64,000 nt of DNA from an uncultured Bacteroidales bacterium (GCA_905234665.1 CAJOIV010000001.1:1-64000); one strand, 5' to 3'; counted from the first letter of the stretch, positions 1 to 9,105 are shown. Notes: a model not told the origin generated them from the sequence alone. Program-made: numbers and translations.

Positions 1-2
1 CC

Positions 3-188
3 TGCGGCCTCCGCGAGGCCGCAGGCGTCGAAGCCGATGTCAAGCGCAAGGCGCTTAATCAATTGGGAATTGAGGAGGGGCATTTCGTAATGACGTTATT
101 ACGGGATTACGTTATTACGACGGGACGTAATTACGGTATTACGACAGGACGGTATTACGCCTTGCTGGCCTTCAGGCTGCCTTCGTAG
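3..188 (+). CDS. C-terminal end of a CDS entering from the left edge (partial, unknown product; ...CGLREAAGVEADVKRKALNQLGIEEGHF...)
   Basis: Frame 3 open from the window edge to TAG at 186-188; tail runs through an octamer array and overlaps the convergent rlmL-like end. Confidence 0.4.
   Translation, partial: CGLREAAGVEADVKRKALNQLGIEEGHFVMTLLRDYVITTGRNYGITTGRYYALLAFRLPS
88..159. repeat. Octamer array, 9 x 8 bp (nnnnnACG)
   Basis: taatgacg|ttattacg|ggattacg|ttattacg|acgggacg|taattacg|gtattacg|acaggacg|gtattacg. Confidence 0.85.
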
Positions 189-1369
189 AGCTGGAACTGG
201 ACGAGGCGGCAGTCGAGCTGGCCGTTGAGGAGGGGTATCTTCTTGGAGGGCTTGAGGCCGATGTGCTTGAGGGCCTCGAAGTCGGACGAGATGAGCCACA
301 CCTCGCAGCGCTCGCCGTACTTGCGTTTGAAGACATCGCCGAGGAGTTCATACATGGCGTTGAGGTCCTCGACCTTGATGCGTTCGCCGTAGGGCGGGTT
401 GGTGACGATGAGGGTGCGGCCCTCGGGGGGATCCTGGTCCTCGAAGGAGCCGTTGTAGAGCATCACGTCGTGGTGCAGCTTGGCGTATTCGAGGTTCTTC
501 TCGGCCTGCTGGAGGACGGTGATGTCGATATCGTTGCCCCAGATGTCGTATTCGAAGTCGAGGGAGCCGATGCGGCGGTTTTCCTGCTCCTTGACGCTCT
601 TCCACTCGCCGAGGTTGAATTCCTTCCAGCGCTTGAAGGCGAAGTTGTCGCCGCGGTAGTACTGGGCGGGGATGCGGTTGGCGAGCATGGCGGCCTCGAT
701 GAGGAAGGTGCCCGAGCCGCACATGGGGTCGTAGAAGTTGCAGTCGCACTTCCACCCCGCGAGCTGGATGATGCCGGCGGCAAGGACCTCGTTGATGGGG
801 GCGACGCCCACGGCCTGGCGGTAGCCGCGTTTGTGGAGCGACTCGCCGGAGGAGTTGAGGAGCAGCGTGACCTGGTTGTCGCGGATGTGGAGGTTGAACT
901 TATAGTCGGCATTCTCGGTGTCGATGGAGGGACGCTGCCCGAAGTTGCGGCGGAAGCGGTCGACGATGGCGTCCTTGGTCTTGAGGGCGGCGTAGTAGGA
1001 ATGGGTGAAAATCTCGCCCGAGGTGGTGGAGTCGATCATGAAAGTGCAGTCGACGTCGAGTATCTTCTCCCACCTGATGCGGTAGACCTGGTCGTAGAGC
1101 TCCTGGTCGTTGTTGGCCTCGAAGGTGGCGAAGGGCTTGAGGATGGCCAGGGCCGTGCGGCAGCAGTAGTTGGCACGATAGAGGAGACGCATGTCGCCCA
1201 CGAAGGAGACGGCGCGGGGGAGGATCTCGACCTGCTGGGCGCCCATGGCGCGGAGCTCGTCGGCGAGGACTTCTTCGAGGCCCATCATGGTCTTGGCCAC
1301 CATGGGGAAGGTGTTGGTTGAAGGGGTAGTGTCGTTGACGACCTTGCCGTTTTGTTTCTGGATAATCAT
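155..1369 (-). CDS. rlmL: THUMP-domain class I SAM-dependent RNA methyltransferase (RlmL/YpsC family)
   Basis: 404 aa ORF with DPMCGSGTFLIEAAM and IVTNPPYGERI methyltransferase motifs. Confidence 0.85.
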   Translation of the reverse strand: MIIQKQNGKVVNDTTPSTNTFPMVAKTMMGLEEVLADELRAMGAQQVEILPRAVSFVGDMRLLYRANYCCRTALAILKPFATFEANNDQELYDQVYRIRWEKILDVDCTFMIDSTTSGEIFTHSYYAALKTKDAIVDRFRRNFGQRPSIDTENADYKFNLHIRDNQVTLLLNSSGESLHKRGYRQAVGVAPINEVLAAGIIQLAGWKCDCNFYDPMCGSGTFLIEAAMLANRIPAQYYRGDNFAFKRWKEFNLGEWKSVKEQENRRIGSLDFEYDIWGNDIDITVLQQAEKNLEYAKLHHDVMLYNGSFEDQDPPEGRTLIVTNPPYGERIKVEDLNAMYELLGDVFKRKYGERCEVWLISSDFEALKHIGLKPSKKIPLLNGQLDCRLVQFQLYEGSLKASKA

Positions 1370-1374
1370 CGTTT

Positions 1375-1409
1375 GGGGAAACTAAAAGGTAAAAACTATA
1401 AACTAAAAG
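1375..1409. repeat. Heptamer array, family H3
   Basis: ggggaaa|ctaaaag|gtaaaaa|ctataaa|ctaaaag. Confidence 0.8.
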
Positions 1410-2695
1410 GTGGGAGGCTGACACACTCCTCCGGCCCGTTGGGCCACCTCCCCTAACTTAGGGGAGGAGTGGCTGACGCGGTCATTGGCTGTGTCAGAGG
1501 CATTGTCAGAAGCAGGGTGTATTCTAGGCTGCTCCCCTAAGTTAGGGGAACTGTGGTCGGCGACCTTGTGGAGCCAGCTGTCAGCTCGGCTGACTGAGGA
1601 GTGTGTATATCTGAAGAGTTTCAGGCGGTGGCGGTGGGTGTGGCCGCGGAGCTGGCCGTTGAGGATGGCGGTGTTGAGCTCATAGCCCAGCAGGATGACG
1701 AAGCAGTTGAACTGCAGCCACAGCATGATGAGCAGCAGGGTGCCGATGGAGCCGTAGAGGATGTTGTAGCGGTTGAAGTAGGAGAGGTAGACCTTGAAGC
1801 CCCACGAGAAAAGGATGAACATGCCCGTGGCGAAGACCGCCCCGGAAGAGAAGAAGCCCACGCGCTGCTTCTTCATGGGGATGATGTAGTAGAGAATGCT
1901 GAGGGTGAAGAGGGCCGTGGCGATGAGGATGATCCAGCGGCCGATGTTGATGACGATGAAGGCGAAGGAGCCCCGTTCGAGGATGCCCTGCGCGAAGAGC
2001 CAGTGGATGATGGTCTTGTAGCCGATGAAGAGGCCGAGGACGAAGATGAGGAGGATGTAGAGCAGGAAGACGAGGAGGAGGCAGACGGGGTAGTTGCGGA
2101 CGAAGGTGCGGCGTTCGCCGGAGCGCTCGCCAAAGTAGACGGTGATGCTGTTGATGGCGTTGGCGGCGAGGATGACCGAGGTGATGAAACCTATGGAAAG
2201 GAGGGAGGAGTGGCGGTGGCCCATGACGTCGTTGACGGTGTTGGCGATGGGGGTGTAGACAGATTCGGGGAAGGAGATTCGGATTTGGAAAAGGAGCTCG
2301 TCCTGCAGGCCGTCGAAAGGGAGGTAGGCGATGAGGGTGAAGGCGAAGATGAGCAGCGGGGGAAGGGCCATGAAGAAGGACCATGCCAACCCTTTGGAGG
2401 CTCGCCAGAGGTCGCCGTTGAAGATACCGCGGAGGAGGTACTTGCCGATGTCGTAGAGGGGCACTCCTTTGTTGCCCGGGAGGGAGACATTGCGCACCCA
2501 CAGCTTCAGCCGCCGCACGAAACGGAGGGAGGTGAGAGTTGAAAGTTGAAAGTTGAGATTGGGCACACTCCTCCGCCCTTTGGGCACCTCCCCTAACTTA
2601 GGGGAGGAGTGGGCAGAAGCCGGTTGTATCTCTGGCTGCTCCCCTAAGTTAGGGGAGCTGTCAGCTTGCTGACTGAGGAGTGTGTCTTTCTTCAT
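1403..2695 (-). CDS. YihY/BrkB-family inner membrane protein with repeat-encoded N- and C-terminal extensions
   Basis: Hydrophobic core (WSFFMALPPLLIFAFTLIAYLP...) typical of YihY/BrkB; both termini encode [11 protein letters not shown] / HSSPKLGEV from a dispersed palindromic element. Confidence 0.8.
   Translation of the reverse strand: MKKDTLLSQQADSSPNLGEQPEIQPASAHSSPKLGEVPKGRRSVPNLNFQLSTLTSLRFVRRLKLWVRNVSLPGNKGVPLYDIGKYLLRGIFNGDLWRASKGLAWSFFMALPPLLIFAFTLIAYLPFDGLQDELLFQIRISFPESVYTPIANTVNDVMGHRHSSLLSIGFITSVILAANAINSITVYFGERSGERRTFVRNYPVCLLLVFLLYILLIFVLGLFIGYKTIIHWLFAQGILERGSFAFIVINIGRWIILIATALFTLSILYYIIPMKKQRVGFFSSGAVFATGMFILFSWGFKVYLSYFNRYNILYGSIGTLLLIMLWLQFNCFVILLGYELNTAILNGQLRGHTHRHRLKLFRYTHSSVSRADSWLHKVADHSSPNLGEQPRIHPASDNASDTANDRVSHSSPKLGEVAQRAGGVCQPPTF
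1421..1606. mobile_element. Palindromic element copy A (186 bp, expanded) in the 3' end of the YihY/BrkB CDS
   Basis: Same termini and internal palindromes as copy C. Confidence 0.8.
2534..2559. repeat. Heptamer array, family H2, in the YihY/BrkB CDS
   Basis: gagagttgaaagttgaaagttgag. Confidence 0.7.
2564..2686. mobile_element. Palindromic element copy B inserted after codon 3 of the YihY/BrkB CDS
   Basis: CACACTCCTCCG...TGAGGAGTGTGTC; encodes [41 protein letters not shown]. Confidence 0.85.
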
Positions 2696-2698
2696 ACC

Positions 2699-3592
2699 TT
2701 ACTCTGTTACCAGCGAGATGTCGAGGCTCTTGATGTGGTGGGTGAGGGCACCCACGGAGATGAAGTCGACGCCGGTCTCGGCGTAGGCGCGGAGGGTGTC
2801 GGCGGTGATTCCGCCGGAGGCCTCGGTCTCGTACTTGCCGCCATCCTTGCGGATGATGTCCACGGCCTCGCGGAGGGTGGGGATGTCGAAGTTGTCGAGC
2901 ATGATGCGGTCGACGCCGCCGTGGGCGAGGACGGTGCGGAGCTCGTCGAGGTTGCGCACCTCTATCTCGATGCGGAGGTCCTTGCCTTTCTCCTTGAGGT
3001 ACTGGCGGGTGCGGTCGATGGCCTGGACGATGCCGCCGGCGAAGTCGATATGGTTGTCCTTGAGCATCACCATGTCGTAGAGGCCGATGCGGTGGTTGGT
3101 GCCGCCGCCGCAGTGGACGGCGTACTTCTCCAGCAGGCGCATGTTGGGCGTGGTCTTGCGGGTGTCGAGCAGGCGCGTGTGGAGGCCGTCGAGCATGGCG
3201 ACCATGGCATGCGTCTGCGTGGCGATGCCGCTGAGGCGCTGCATGTAGTTGAGGGCTGTGCGCTCGGCGGTGAGGATGGCCGCCGAGGAGCCTTCGACAC
3301 GCATGATGATGTCGCCCTTGGCGAGGGTGTCGCCGTCGTGCTTGAGGAGCTCGACATGCATGGGCATTGCCGTGCGGTAGAAGGTGTCGTTGACATACTC
3401 GAAGATGTGCTTGCCTACATCGGCGCCACAGAGGATGCCGGGCTGCTTGGCCACCATCTTGGCGTGGCCTACCGCCGTGGGAGGAATACAGGCAAGGGTG
3501 CTGTGGTCGCCGTCGCCGACATCTTCGGTGAGGGCCATGCGGATGAGTTCATCCAACCCGGTGTCCGGGCTGACATTTGCGGTGTTGCTCAT
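2699..3592 (-). CDS. nadC: Nicotinate-nucleotide pyrophosphorylase (carboxylating)
   Basis: ALTEDVGDGDHSTLACIP, TRKTTPNMRLLEKYAVHCGGGTNHRIGLYDMVMLKDNH; start chosen at MSNTANV. Confidence 0.92.
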   Translation of the reverse strand: MSNTANVSPDTGLDELIRMALTEDVGDGDHSTLACIPPTAVGHAKMVAKQPGILCGADVGKHIFEYVNDTFYRTAMPMHVELLKHDGDTLAKGDIIMRVEGSSAAILTAERTALNYMQRLSGIATQTHAMVAMLDGLHTRLLDTRKTTPNMRLLEKYAVHCGGGTNHRIGLYDMVMLKDNHIDFAGGIVQAIDRTRQYLKEKGKDLRIEIEVRNLDELRTVLAHGGVDRIMLDNFDIPTLREAVDIIRKDGGKYETEASGGITADTLRAYAETGVDFISVGALTHHIKSLDISLVTE

Positions 3593-3745
3593 GGTATGTC
3601 GAGGTTCTGAATTAGTCTGCAAATATACAAAGAAAAAACGACATAAACGCAAATAGGGAGACAAAAAAAACATAGAACGCGGAGTGCCACGGGGTTAGCC
3701 TTCGCGGATTTCCGGACAGGAGGAGTACAAATTGGCCCAAACACC

Positions 3746-3975
3746 GTGCCAGAGGCACGATATCCCATTAACCCCGCACAAACGCCAACGGCGTGCAGTG
3801 TGGGGGTAGTCGGACTCCATCTCTCCCCTGCGCGTGCCAGAGGCACGCTACTGCAACAGATGTGGCGTGCCTCCGGCACGCATATGATGTGGGGATCCGC
3901 CACTCCCCACACTGCGCAAGAAGCAGGACGCTTCTTGCTTAGTATGGGGTTAATAGGATGATGTGCCTTTGGCAC
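3746..3975. mobile_element. 230-bp palindromic MITE/REP-cluster-like element with ~30-bp terminal inverted repeats
   Basis: Left end GTGCCAGAGGCACGATATCCCATTAACCCC; reverse complement of right end GTGCCAAAGGCACATCATCCTATTAACCCC; internal GTGCC/GGCAC hairpins. Confidence 0.7.
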
Positions 3976-4035
3976 ATTTTGGAGGGTGGTTGTGTGTTTT
4001 TTCATGGGATTTGTGATTATGTCAGGATTTCTTCG

Positions 4036-4043
4036 TACTTTTG
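4036..4043 (+). promoter_or_regulatory. Bacteroidota -7 box TACTTTTG upstream of cinA
   Basis: Matches TAnnTTTG; ATG begins at 4048. Confidence 0.65.
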
Positions 4044-4047
4044 CAGC

Positions 4048-5310
4048 ATGAAAGCAACCATTCTGAACATAGGCGACGAACTGCTGATAGGGCAGGTCGT
4101 CAACACCAACGCCTCGACGATGGCCAAGATGCTGACGGAGGCGGGCATGGAGGTTGTGCGCACCCTGGTGGTGGGCGACAACCGCGACGAGATATGGAAT
4201 GCCGTGGACGAGGGCATGAAGACTTCCGACGCCGTCCTCGTGACCGGCGGCCTCGGTCCCACGAAGGACGACATCACGAAAAAACTGCTGTGCGAATACT
4301 TCGGCAGCGAGCTGGTGGAAAGCGCGGTGGCCTTGGACAACGTGAAGCGCATCTTTGCCGCCCGCGGCTATGAGCTGACGCCCGTGAACCGCGCCCAGGC
4401 CCTGGTGCCGCGCTGCTGCGAGGTGCTCAACAACGACCTCGGCACGGCCCCCTGCATGTGGTTCGAGCGCGACGGGCAGGTGCTCGTCTCGTTGCCGGGG
4501 GTACCCTTCGAGATGGACTGGCTGATGCGCAACCGCGTGATACCAAAGCTGCAAGAGCATTTCCGGACGGGACGCATCGTCACCAAGAATATCCTCGTGC
4601 AGGGCATCGGCGAGAGTTTCCTCTCCGACCTCATCGAGCCGTGGGAGCTGTCGCTGCCCAAGAACGTGAAGCTGGCCTACCTGCCGGTGGCAGGGATGGT
4701 GAAGCTGCGCCTGACAGAGAGGATTAACCCGGAAAGTCCGGGAAGTCCGGATAATCCGGATATTCCGGGAATTCCGGGAGTTCTGCCAGGGCTTTATGTC
4801 CTGGCAGGAAAATATATCGTGGGCGAGGACTGCGAGACGCTGGCCGAGCTGGTGCACAAGACCCTCACGGAGCAGGGCAAGACCCTCGCCACCGCCGAGA
4901 GCTGCACGGGCGGCACCATCGCCAGCCGCCTCACGGCCCTGCCGGGCGCCTCGGCCTACTTCCGCGGCGGCGTGGTGGCCTACAGCAACGAAGTGAAGGA
5001 GTGCGCCTTGGGCGTGAAGCACGAGACCCTCACGGCGCACGGCGCCGTGAGTGAGGAGACCGTCCGCGAGATGGCCGAGGGGGTGCGCCAACGCCTCGGC
5101 GCCGACTACGCCATCGCCACGACGGGCATCGCAGGCCCCGGCGGCGGCACACCAGAGAAGCCTGTGGGCACCGTCTGGGTGGCCGTCAGCACGCCGAAAC
5201 GGACCGTCGCCCAGCTCATGCACTACGGCGACCGCCGCCAGCAGACCATCGACCGCACCGCCAACCAGGCGTATGCCATGCTGGTGAAAGAATTAGGAAT
5301 TAGAAATTAG
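4048..5310 (+). CDS. cinA: CinA-family competence/damage-inducible protein (nicotinamide-nucleotide amidase)
   Basis: MKATILNIGDELLIGQVVNTN, VTGGLGPTKDDITK, ATAESCTGGTIASRLT, GIAGPGGGTPEKPVGTVW; contains in-frame nonamer repeat peptide. Confidence 0.93.
   Translation: MKATILNIGDELLIGQVVNTNASTMAKMLTEAGMEVVRTLVVGDNRDEIWNAVDEGMKTSDAVLVTGGLGPTKDDITKKLLCEYFGSELVESAVALDNVKRIFAARGYELTPVNRAQALVPRCCEVLNNDLGTAPCMWFERDGQVLVSLPGVPFEMDWLMRNRVIPKLQEHFRTGRIVTKNILVQGIGESFLSDLIEPWELSLPKNVKLAYLPVAGMVKLRLTERINPESPGSPDNPDIPGIPGVLPGLYVLAGKYIVGEDCETLAELVHKTLTEQGKTLATAESCTGGTIASRLTALPGASAYFRGGVVAYSNEVKECALGVKHETLTAHGAVSEETVREMAEGVRQRLGADYAIATTGIAGPGGGTPEKPVGTVWVAVSTPKRTVAQLMHYGDRRQQTIDRTANQAYAMLVKELGIRN
4729..4782. 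repeat. Nonamer array N1 in cinA, 6 x 9 bp
   Basis: ccggaaagt|ccgggaagt|ccggataat|ccggatatt|ccgggaatt|ccgggagtt. Confidence 0.9.
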
Positions 5311-5323
5311 GAATTAGGAATTT
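5290..5323. repeat. Heptamer array H1 at the cinA/DUF486 junction
   Basis: gaattag|gaattag|aaattag|gaattag|gaattt then ATG. Confidence 0.9.
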
Positions 5324-5701
5324 ATGCCCAAAGGATTACTAACGATATTGATGCTGGTCGTGAGCAATGTGTTCATGACCTTTGCCTGGTACGGCAACCT
5401 GAAACTCCAGCAGATGAACGTCATCAAGGACTGGCCCCTGATAGCCATCATCGCCCTCTCGTGGGGCATGGCGTTCTTCGAGTATTCTTTCATGATTCCC
5501 GCCAACCGCATCGGCTCGCAGATCACCGGCGGCCCCTTCTCGCTGATGCAGCTGAAGGTGATACAGGAAGTTGTCTCGCTGACGGTCTTCACCGTCATCG
5601 TGGCCACCGTCTTCAAGGGAGAGCCCATCCGCTGGAACCACCTCGTCAGCTTCGGCCTCATCATCCTGGCGGTCTTCTTCGCCTTCATGAAAACAGAATA
5701 G
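5324..5701 (+). CDS. DMT-family / DUF486 small membrane protein
   Basis: 125 aa, [10 protein letters not shown]...[26 protein letters not shown] directly abuts a heptamer array. Confidence 0.8.
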   Translation: MPKGLLTILMLVVSNVFMTFAWYGNLKLQQMNVIKDWPLIAIIALSWGMAFFEYSFMIPANRIGSQITGGPFSLMQLKVIQEVVSLTVFTVIVATVFKGEPIRWNHLVSFGLIILAVFFAFMKTE

Positions 5702-5703
5702 CC

Positions 5704-7773
5704 ATGAGAAAGTTTTTCCTTGTTTTATTGCCCTTTCTGTTGGCGGGGTGCGCCACAAGGACGGAGCAGGTGATGCTGACGGACTGGGTGTTGGACTATG
5801 GCGGGGAAGAGTACCCTGCCAGGGTGCCGGGGTTTGTGCATACCGACCTGATGGCCAACGGCCTCATCCCCGACCCGTACTATGGCACCAACGAGGACTC
5901 GGTGCGCTGGGTGGGGGAATGCAAATGGACGTATACACTACATTTGGACCGCAGCCGACTACCGAAGGGCGACACGCTGTGGATTGTCTTCGAAGGGCTG
6001 GCAGGACACGCCGATGTGGTCTTCTATGGAGCCGCCCGCCCCGGAGGCGTCGGATTGACCGAGATACATGAGGCAGACAACATGTTCGTTGAGTATGCCT
6101 ATCCCCTACCCGACTTTGCGGAGGACATCATGGTGCAGTTCTACCCCCTCTACGACTCCTGCCTGGAAGCCGAGTACGGCATCCCGCTGCCCGACCGCAG
6201 GGCGTTCACGCGCATAGCGCCCTACCAGCAGGGCTGGGACTGGGGCCCCAAACTGCCCACCTGCGGGATTTGGAAGCCGGTGTATGTCACAAGGCGGAAG
6301 CCGGAGATTCCGGGAATTACGGATAATCCGGAGATTCCGGAGATTCCGGAAGTCCCGGAGGCAATCCCCATTCTCAAGCAGGAGCAGGACTCCATCGGGC
6401 AGAGCTTCACCTTCTACAAAGACGGCAAGCCCCTCTTCGTCAAAGGGGCCAACTGGATTCCCGTGCACTCCTTCCCGGTGGACGACAGCGCCAACCGCGC
6501 CCGCTACCGCCTGCTGCTGACCTCGGCCAAGGAGGCGGGGTTCAACATGCTGCGCGTATGGGGCGGCGGCATCTACGAGCACGACTATTTCTTCGACCTC
6601 TGCGACTCGCTGGGACTCATGGTGTGGATGGACTTCAACTTCAGCACCATGCTCTACCCCGACAACCCCGAGATGCTGGAGAGCATCCGCGAGGAGGCCC
6701 GCCAGAACATCACGCGCATCGCACGGCACCCCTGCGTGGTGCTGTGGTGCGGCAACAACGAGGTGAAGAACGGCTGGGAAGACTGGGGCTGGCAGGGTGT
6801 ATACCACTGGACGCCAGAGCAGCGCGCACGGCTGGAGAAGGCGATGGATACCCTCTTCGGCGAGGATGGAATCCTCGCCGAAGAGGTGAGGAAATGCGAC
6901 CCTTACGGGCGGCCTTATATCACCACCTCGCCCCTCTTCGGTTGGGGACACCCGGAGTGCGTGACCCACGGCGACAGCCACTATTGGGGCGTCTGGTGGG
7001 GCGAGGAGCCTTTCGAGATGTATGCCGAGAAGACGGGCCGCTTCATGAGCGAGTTTGGCTTCCAGAGCTATCCCGACTACAGCACGCTGCAGCGCATCTG
7101 CCCGCCCGACGAGCTGCATATCGACTCCCCCACCCTGCGCAACCACCAGAAGCACGGGCGCGGCAGGGAAATCATCGACAAGGCCATGATGCGGTACTAC
7201 GGCGTGGACAGCCGGACGCTGAGTCTGGAAGACTACTGCTACGTCAGCCAGCTGCTGCAGGCCTGGGGCACGGGGTACGGCATCTACCAGCATATCAAAC
7301 AACAGCCCCACTGCATGGGAACGCTCTACTGGCAACTCAACGACTGCTGGCCCGTGGCATCGTGGTCGTCCATAGACTATTATGGCAACTGGAAGGCGTT
7401 GCATTATAGGGTTAGGGAGCTGTATTCCATCAATGAGGAATTAGGAATTAGGAATGAGGAATTGGGGCGCTGGCAGCGGTATTATTCCGTCTACCCCAAG
7501 GACCGCGAGTATCCGGAGGCGAGATATTCCTTGACGTTGGCGGGCGTACACGGGGGTACGCCCCTACGGGTGACGATTGTGGCGGAGACAGACCTCTACG
7601 ACGTGATGCTACAGACGGAGCCGCATGTGGACGGGCACTTCGACAACAACTACTTTGACCTTCCCGCAGGCGAGAGCGCCCAGACGACCTTCATCCCCAA
7701 TGACCCCAAGGCCGACCTCAGCGGCGTGACGGTCAGGGTGAAGTGCCTGAACGAGGTCCTACGCGGTAAGTGA
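5704..7773 (+). CDS. Glycoside hydrolase family 2 beta-mannosidase-like lipoprotein
   Basis: Lipoprotein signal [42 protein letters not shown]2 core [39 protein letters not shown]. Confidence 0.85.
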   Translation: MRKFFLVLLPFLLAGCATRTEQVMLTDWVLDYGGEEYPARVPGFVHTDLMANGLIPDPYYGTNEDSVRWVGECKWTYTLHLDRSRLPKGDTLWIVFEGLAGHADVVFYGAARPGGVGLTEIHEADNMFVEYAYPLPDFAEDIMVQFYPLYDSCLEAEYGIPLPDRRAFTRIAPYQQGWDWGPKLPTCGIWKPVYVTRRKPEIPGITDNPEIPEIPEVPEAIPILKQEQDSIGQSFTFYKDGKPLFVKGANWIPVHSFPVDDSANRARYRLLLTSAKEAGFNMLRVWGGGIYEHDYFFDLCDSLGLMVWMDFNFSTMLYPDNPEMLESIREEARQNITRIARHPCVVLWCGNNEVKNGWEDWGWQGVYHWTPEQRARLEKAMDTLFGEDGILAEEVRKCDPYGRPYITTSPLFGWGHPECVTHGDSHYWGVWWGEEPFEMYAEKTGRFMSEFGFQSYPDYSTLQRICPPDELHIDSPTLRNHQKHGRGREIIDKAMMRYYGVDSRTLSLEDYCYVSQLLQAWGTGYGIYQHIKQQPHCMGTLYWQLNDCWPVASWSSIDYYGNWKALHYRVRELYSINEELGIRNEELGRWQRYYSVYPKDREYPEARYSLTLAGVHGGTPLRVTIVAETDLYDVMLQTEPHVDGHFDNNYFDLPAGESAQTTFIPNDPKADLSGVTVRVKCLNEVLRGK
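6301..6363. repeat. Nonamer array N1 in the GH2 gene, 7 x 9 bp
   Basis: ccggagatt|ccgggaatt|acggataat|ccggagatt|ccggagatt|ccggaagtc|ccggaggca. Confidence 0.9.
7438..7465. repeat. Heptamer array H1 in the GH2 gene
   Basis: gaattag|gaattag|gaatgag|gaattgg. Confidence 0.85.
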
Positions 7774-8365
7774 AACGGTCTATCTTTGTGACCCCCATCG
7801 CCTGAAGCCGCTCGACGGTGCGGGCTGTGTCGTCGTCGGTATTGAAGTCGGGGATGAGGGGGACACGCACCGTGACGCGGGCGGGCTCCTTGAGGGTGAG
7901 GAGATGGCGCAGGTTGTCCCAAGCCCGCTGGCCGTCGCAACCCGTATAGGCGCGGTAAATGTCGGGATTCCCCTCCTTGATGTCCACGATGAAGTCTCCT
8001 ATCACCTCGGCAGCAGCTTTCAGAGCCTCCTGCGGGACGTTGAGGGAGGTCTCGACGGTGAGGTTCCAGCTCTTGCCGCAGAGCTTTTTGAACTCGCGGA
8101 GGTAGTCGACGCGCAGCAGGGGTTCTCCCCCGCCGAAGCAGACACCGCCTCCCGTGGCGATGAAATAAAGATTGTCGATGCCCACCTTGCGGTACAGTTC
8201 CTCAGGGGTGTAACAGGGGAGTCCTTCGGGGGACTCTAAACAGCGATGGTTCAGACAATACTTGCACCGCAACGGACAGCCGTGGAAGGCCGCGAGGGTG
8301 GTCACGCCGATGCCGTCAACACCGAGGCGGTGACGCCCGATGCCTATGAACGGGACAGCATTCAC
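7733..8365 (-). CDS. Radical SAM glycyl-radical-enzyme-activase-like protein
   Basis: CPLRCKYC (CxxxCxxC) plus [13 protein letters not shown]; convergent overlap with the GH2 gene end. Confidence 0.8.
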   Translation of the reverse strand: MNAVPFIGIGRHRLGVDGIGVTTLAAFHGCPLRCKYCLNHRCLESPEGLPCYTPEELYRKVGIDNLYFIATGGGVCFGGGEPLLRVDYLREFKKLCGKSWNLTVETSLNVPQEALKAAAEVIGDFIVDIKEGNPDIYRAYTGCDGQRAWDNLRHLLTLKEPARVTVRVPLIPDFNTDDDTARTVERLQAMGVTKIDRFTYRVGPRSGTSP

Positions 8366-9024
8366 TCGACCTTGACTTTTACCCCATCCATCTGCTGCGA
8401 CGGGCCGTGAGGGTCAATCTCGACAGGGGCAGGAGGAATGCCCATCAACTGTACCGGAAGCTGTTGCGGCTCCAGCAATATCTCGCTGATGCCATTTGCG
8501 GGTCTGACCTCCACATCTGTTTTCGTTGTAACGTACCCTACGCTATACACACTCATGGAGTATTCTCCACGGGGAAGATGCAAGACGTAACGCCCCTCCA
8601 TGTCTGTCTTCACGGTCTCGACGACCCTGTCGTCCCGTTTGAAAATGACCTCGGCGAACGGGACGGGTTCCTTGGTCACGCTATCCACGACAATGCCTTT
8701 CACTTCGATGGTGTCAACCATCACCTCGCCCATGAGCTGGTCGGTTGGGTCGGGACCGGCGGGAGGCTTGCCTTCCAGACGATGGGAAGGGGAACATGCC
8801 ACGAGACTCAATGCCAATCCTGCCACCTTGGCGAAGAGGCCCTTGCCTTTGCGGCGGGCCAATTCGTTCTCGAGGTATTTCAGCTCTGCATCGCAGTGCG
8901 GGCAGGTGCCATCGCACTCGCCCTCGTAATGGCATTCCTCCTGCTGGAGGGGGATATCGTTCTCGTCGGCGATGCGGCGGCGCACAGCCTTCAATTCGTT
9001 GCAGATGCTTTTACCGTGGTTCAT
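8362..9024 (-). CDS. Zinc-ribbon + carboxypeptidase-regulatory-like domain protein
   Basis: CHYEGECDGTCPHCDAE cysteine cluster, hydrophobic segment, then VKGIVVDSVTKEPVPFAEVIFKRDD...GRYVLHLPRGEYSMSVYSVGY. Confidence 0.65.
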   Translation of the reverse strand: MNHGKSICNELKAVRRRIADENDIPLQQEECHYEGECDGTCPHCDAELKYLENELARRKGKGLFAKVAGLALSLVACSPSHRLEGKPPAGPDPTDQLMGEVMVDTIEVKGIVVDSVTKEPVPFAEVIFKRDDRVVETVKTDMEGRYVLHLPRGEYSMSVYSVGYVTTKTDVEVRPANGISEILLEPQQLPVQLMGIPPAPVEIDPHGPSQQMDGVKVKVE

Positions 9025-9097
9025 GGTGACAGGTGTTTTTCGCGATGCAAAAGTACACATTTTTCCTCATATAGGTGACCATTCGGAGAAAAATGTG

Positions 9098-9105
9098 TAT
9101 CTTTG
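9098..9105 (+). promoter_or_regulatory. -7 box TATCTTTG upstream of mntP
   Basis: TAnnTTTG match. Confidence 0.55.

Noticed and set aside
263-1321. 352-aa plus-strand ORF opposite rlmL, and many similar long antisense ORFs (e.g. 1601-2542, 26337-28178, 45937-47694)
   Set aside because: Antisense shadows of GC-rich coding genes with low-complexity composition and no recognisable motifs
3746-3961. 71-aa ORF coextensive with the 230-bp inverted-repeat element
   Set aside because: Explained by palindromic element sequence; no start context or family motif, treated as noncoding
3589-5223. 544-aa minus-strand ORF across cinA
   Set aside because: Antisense to a clear cinA gene; NSRNSRNIRIIRTSRTF is just the reverse reading of the nonamer array
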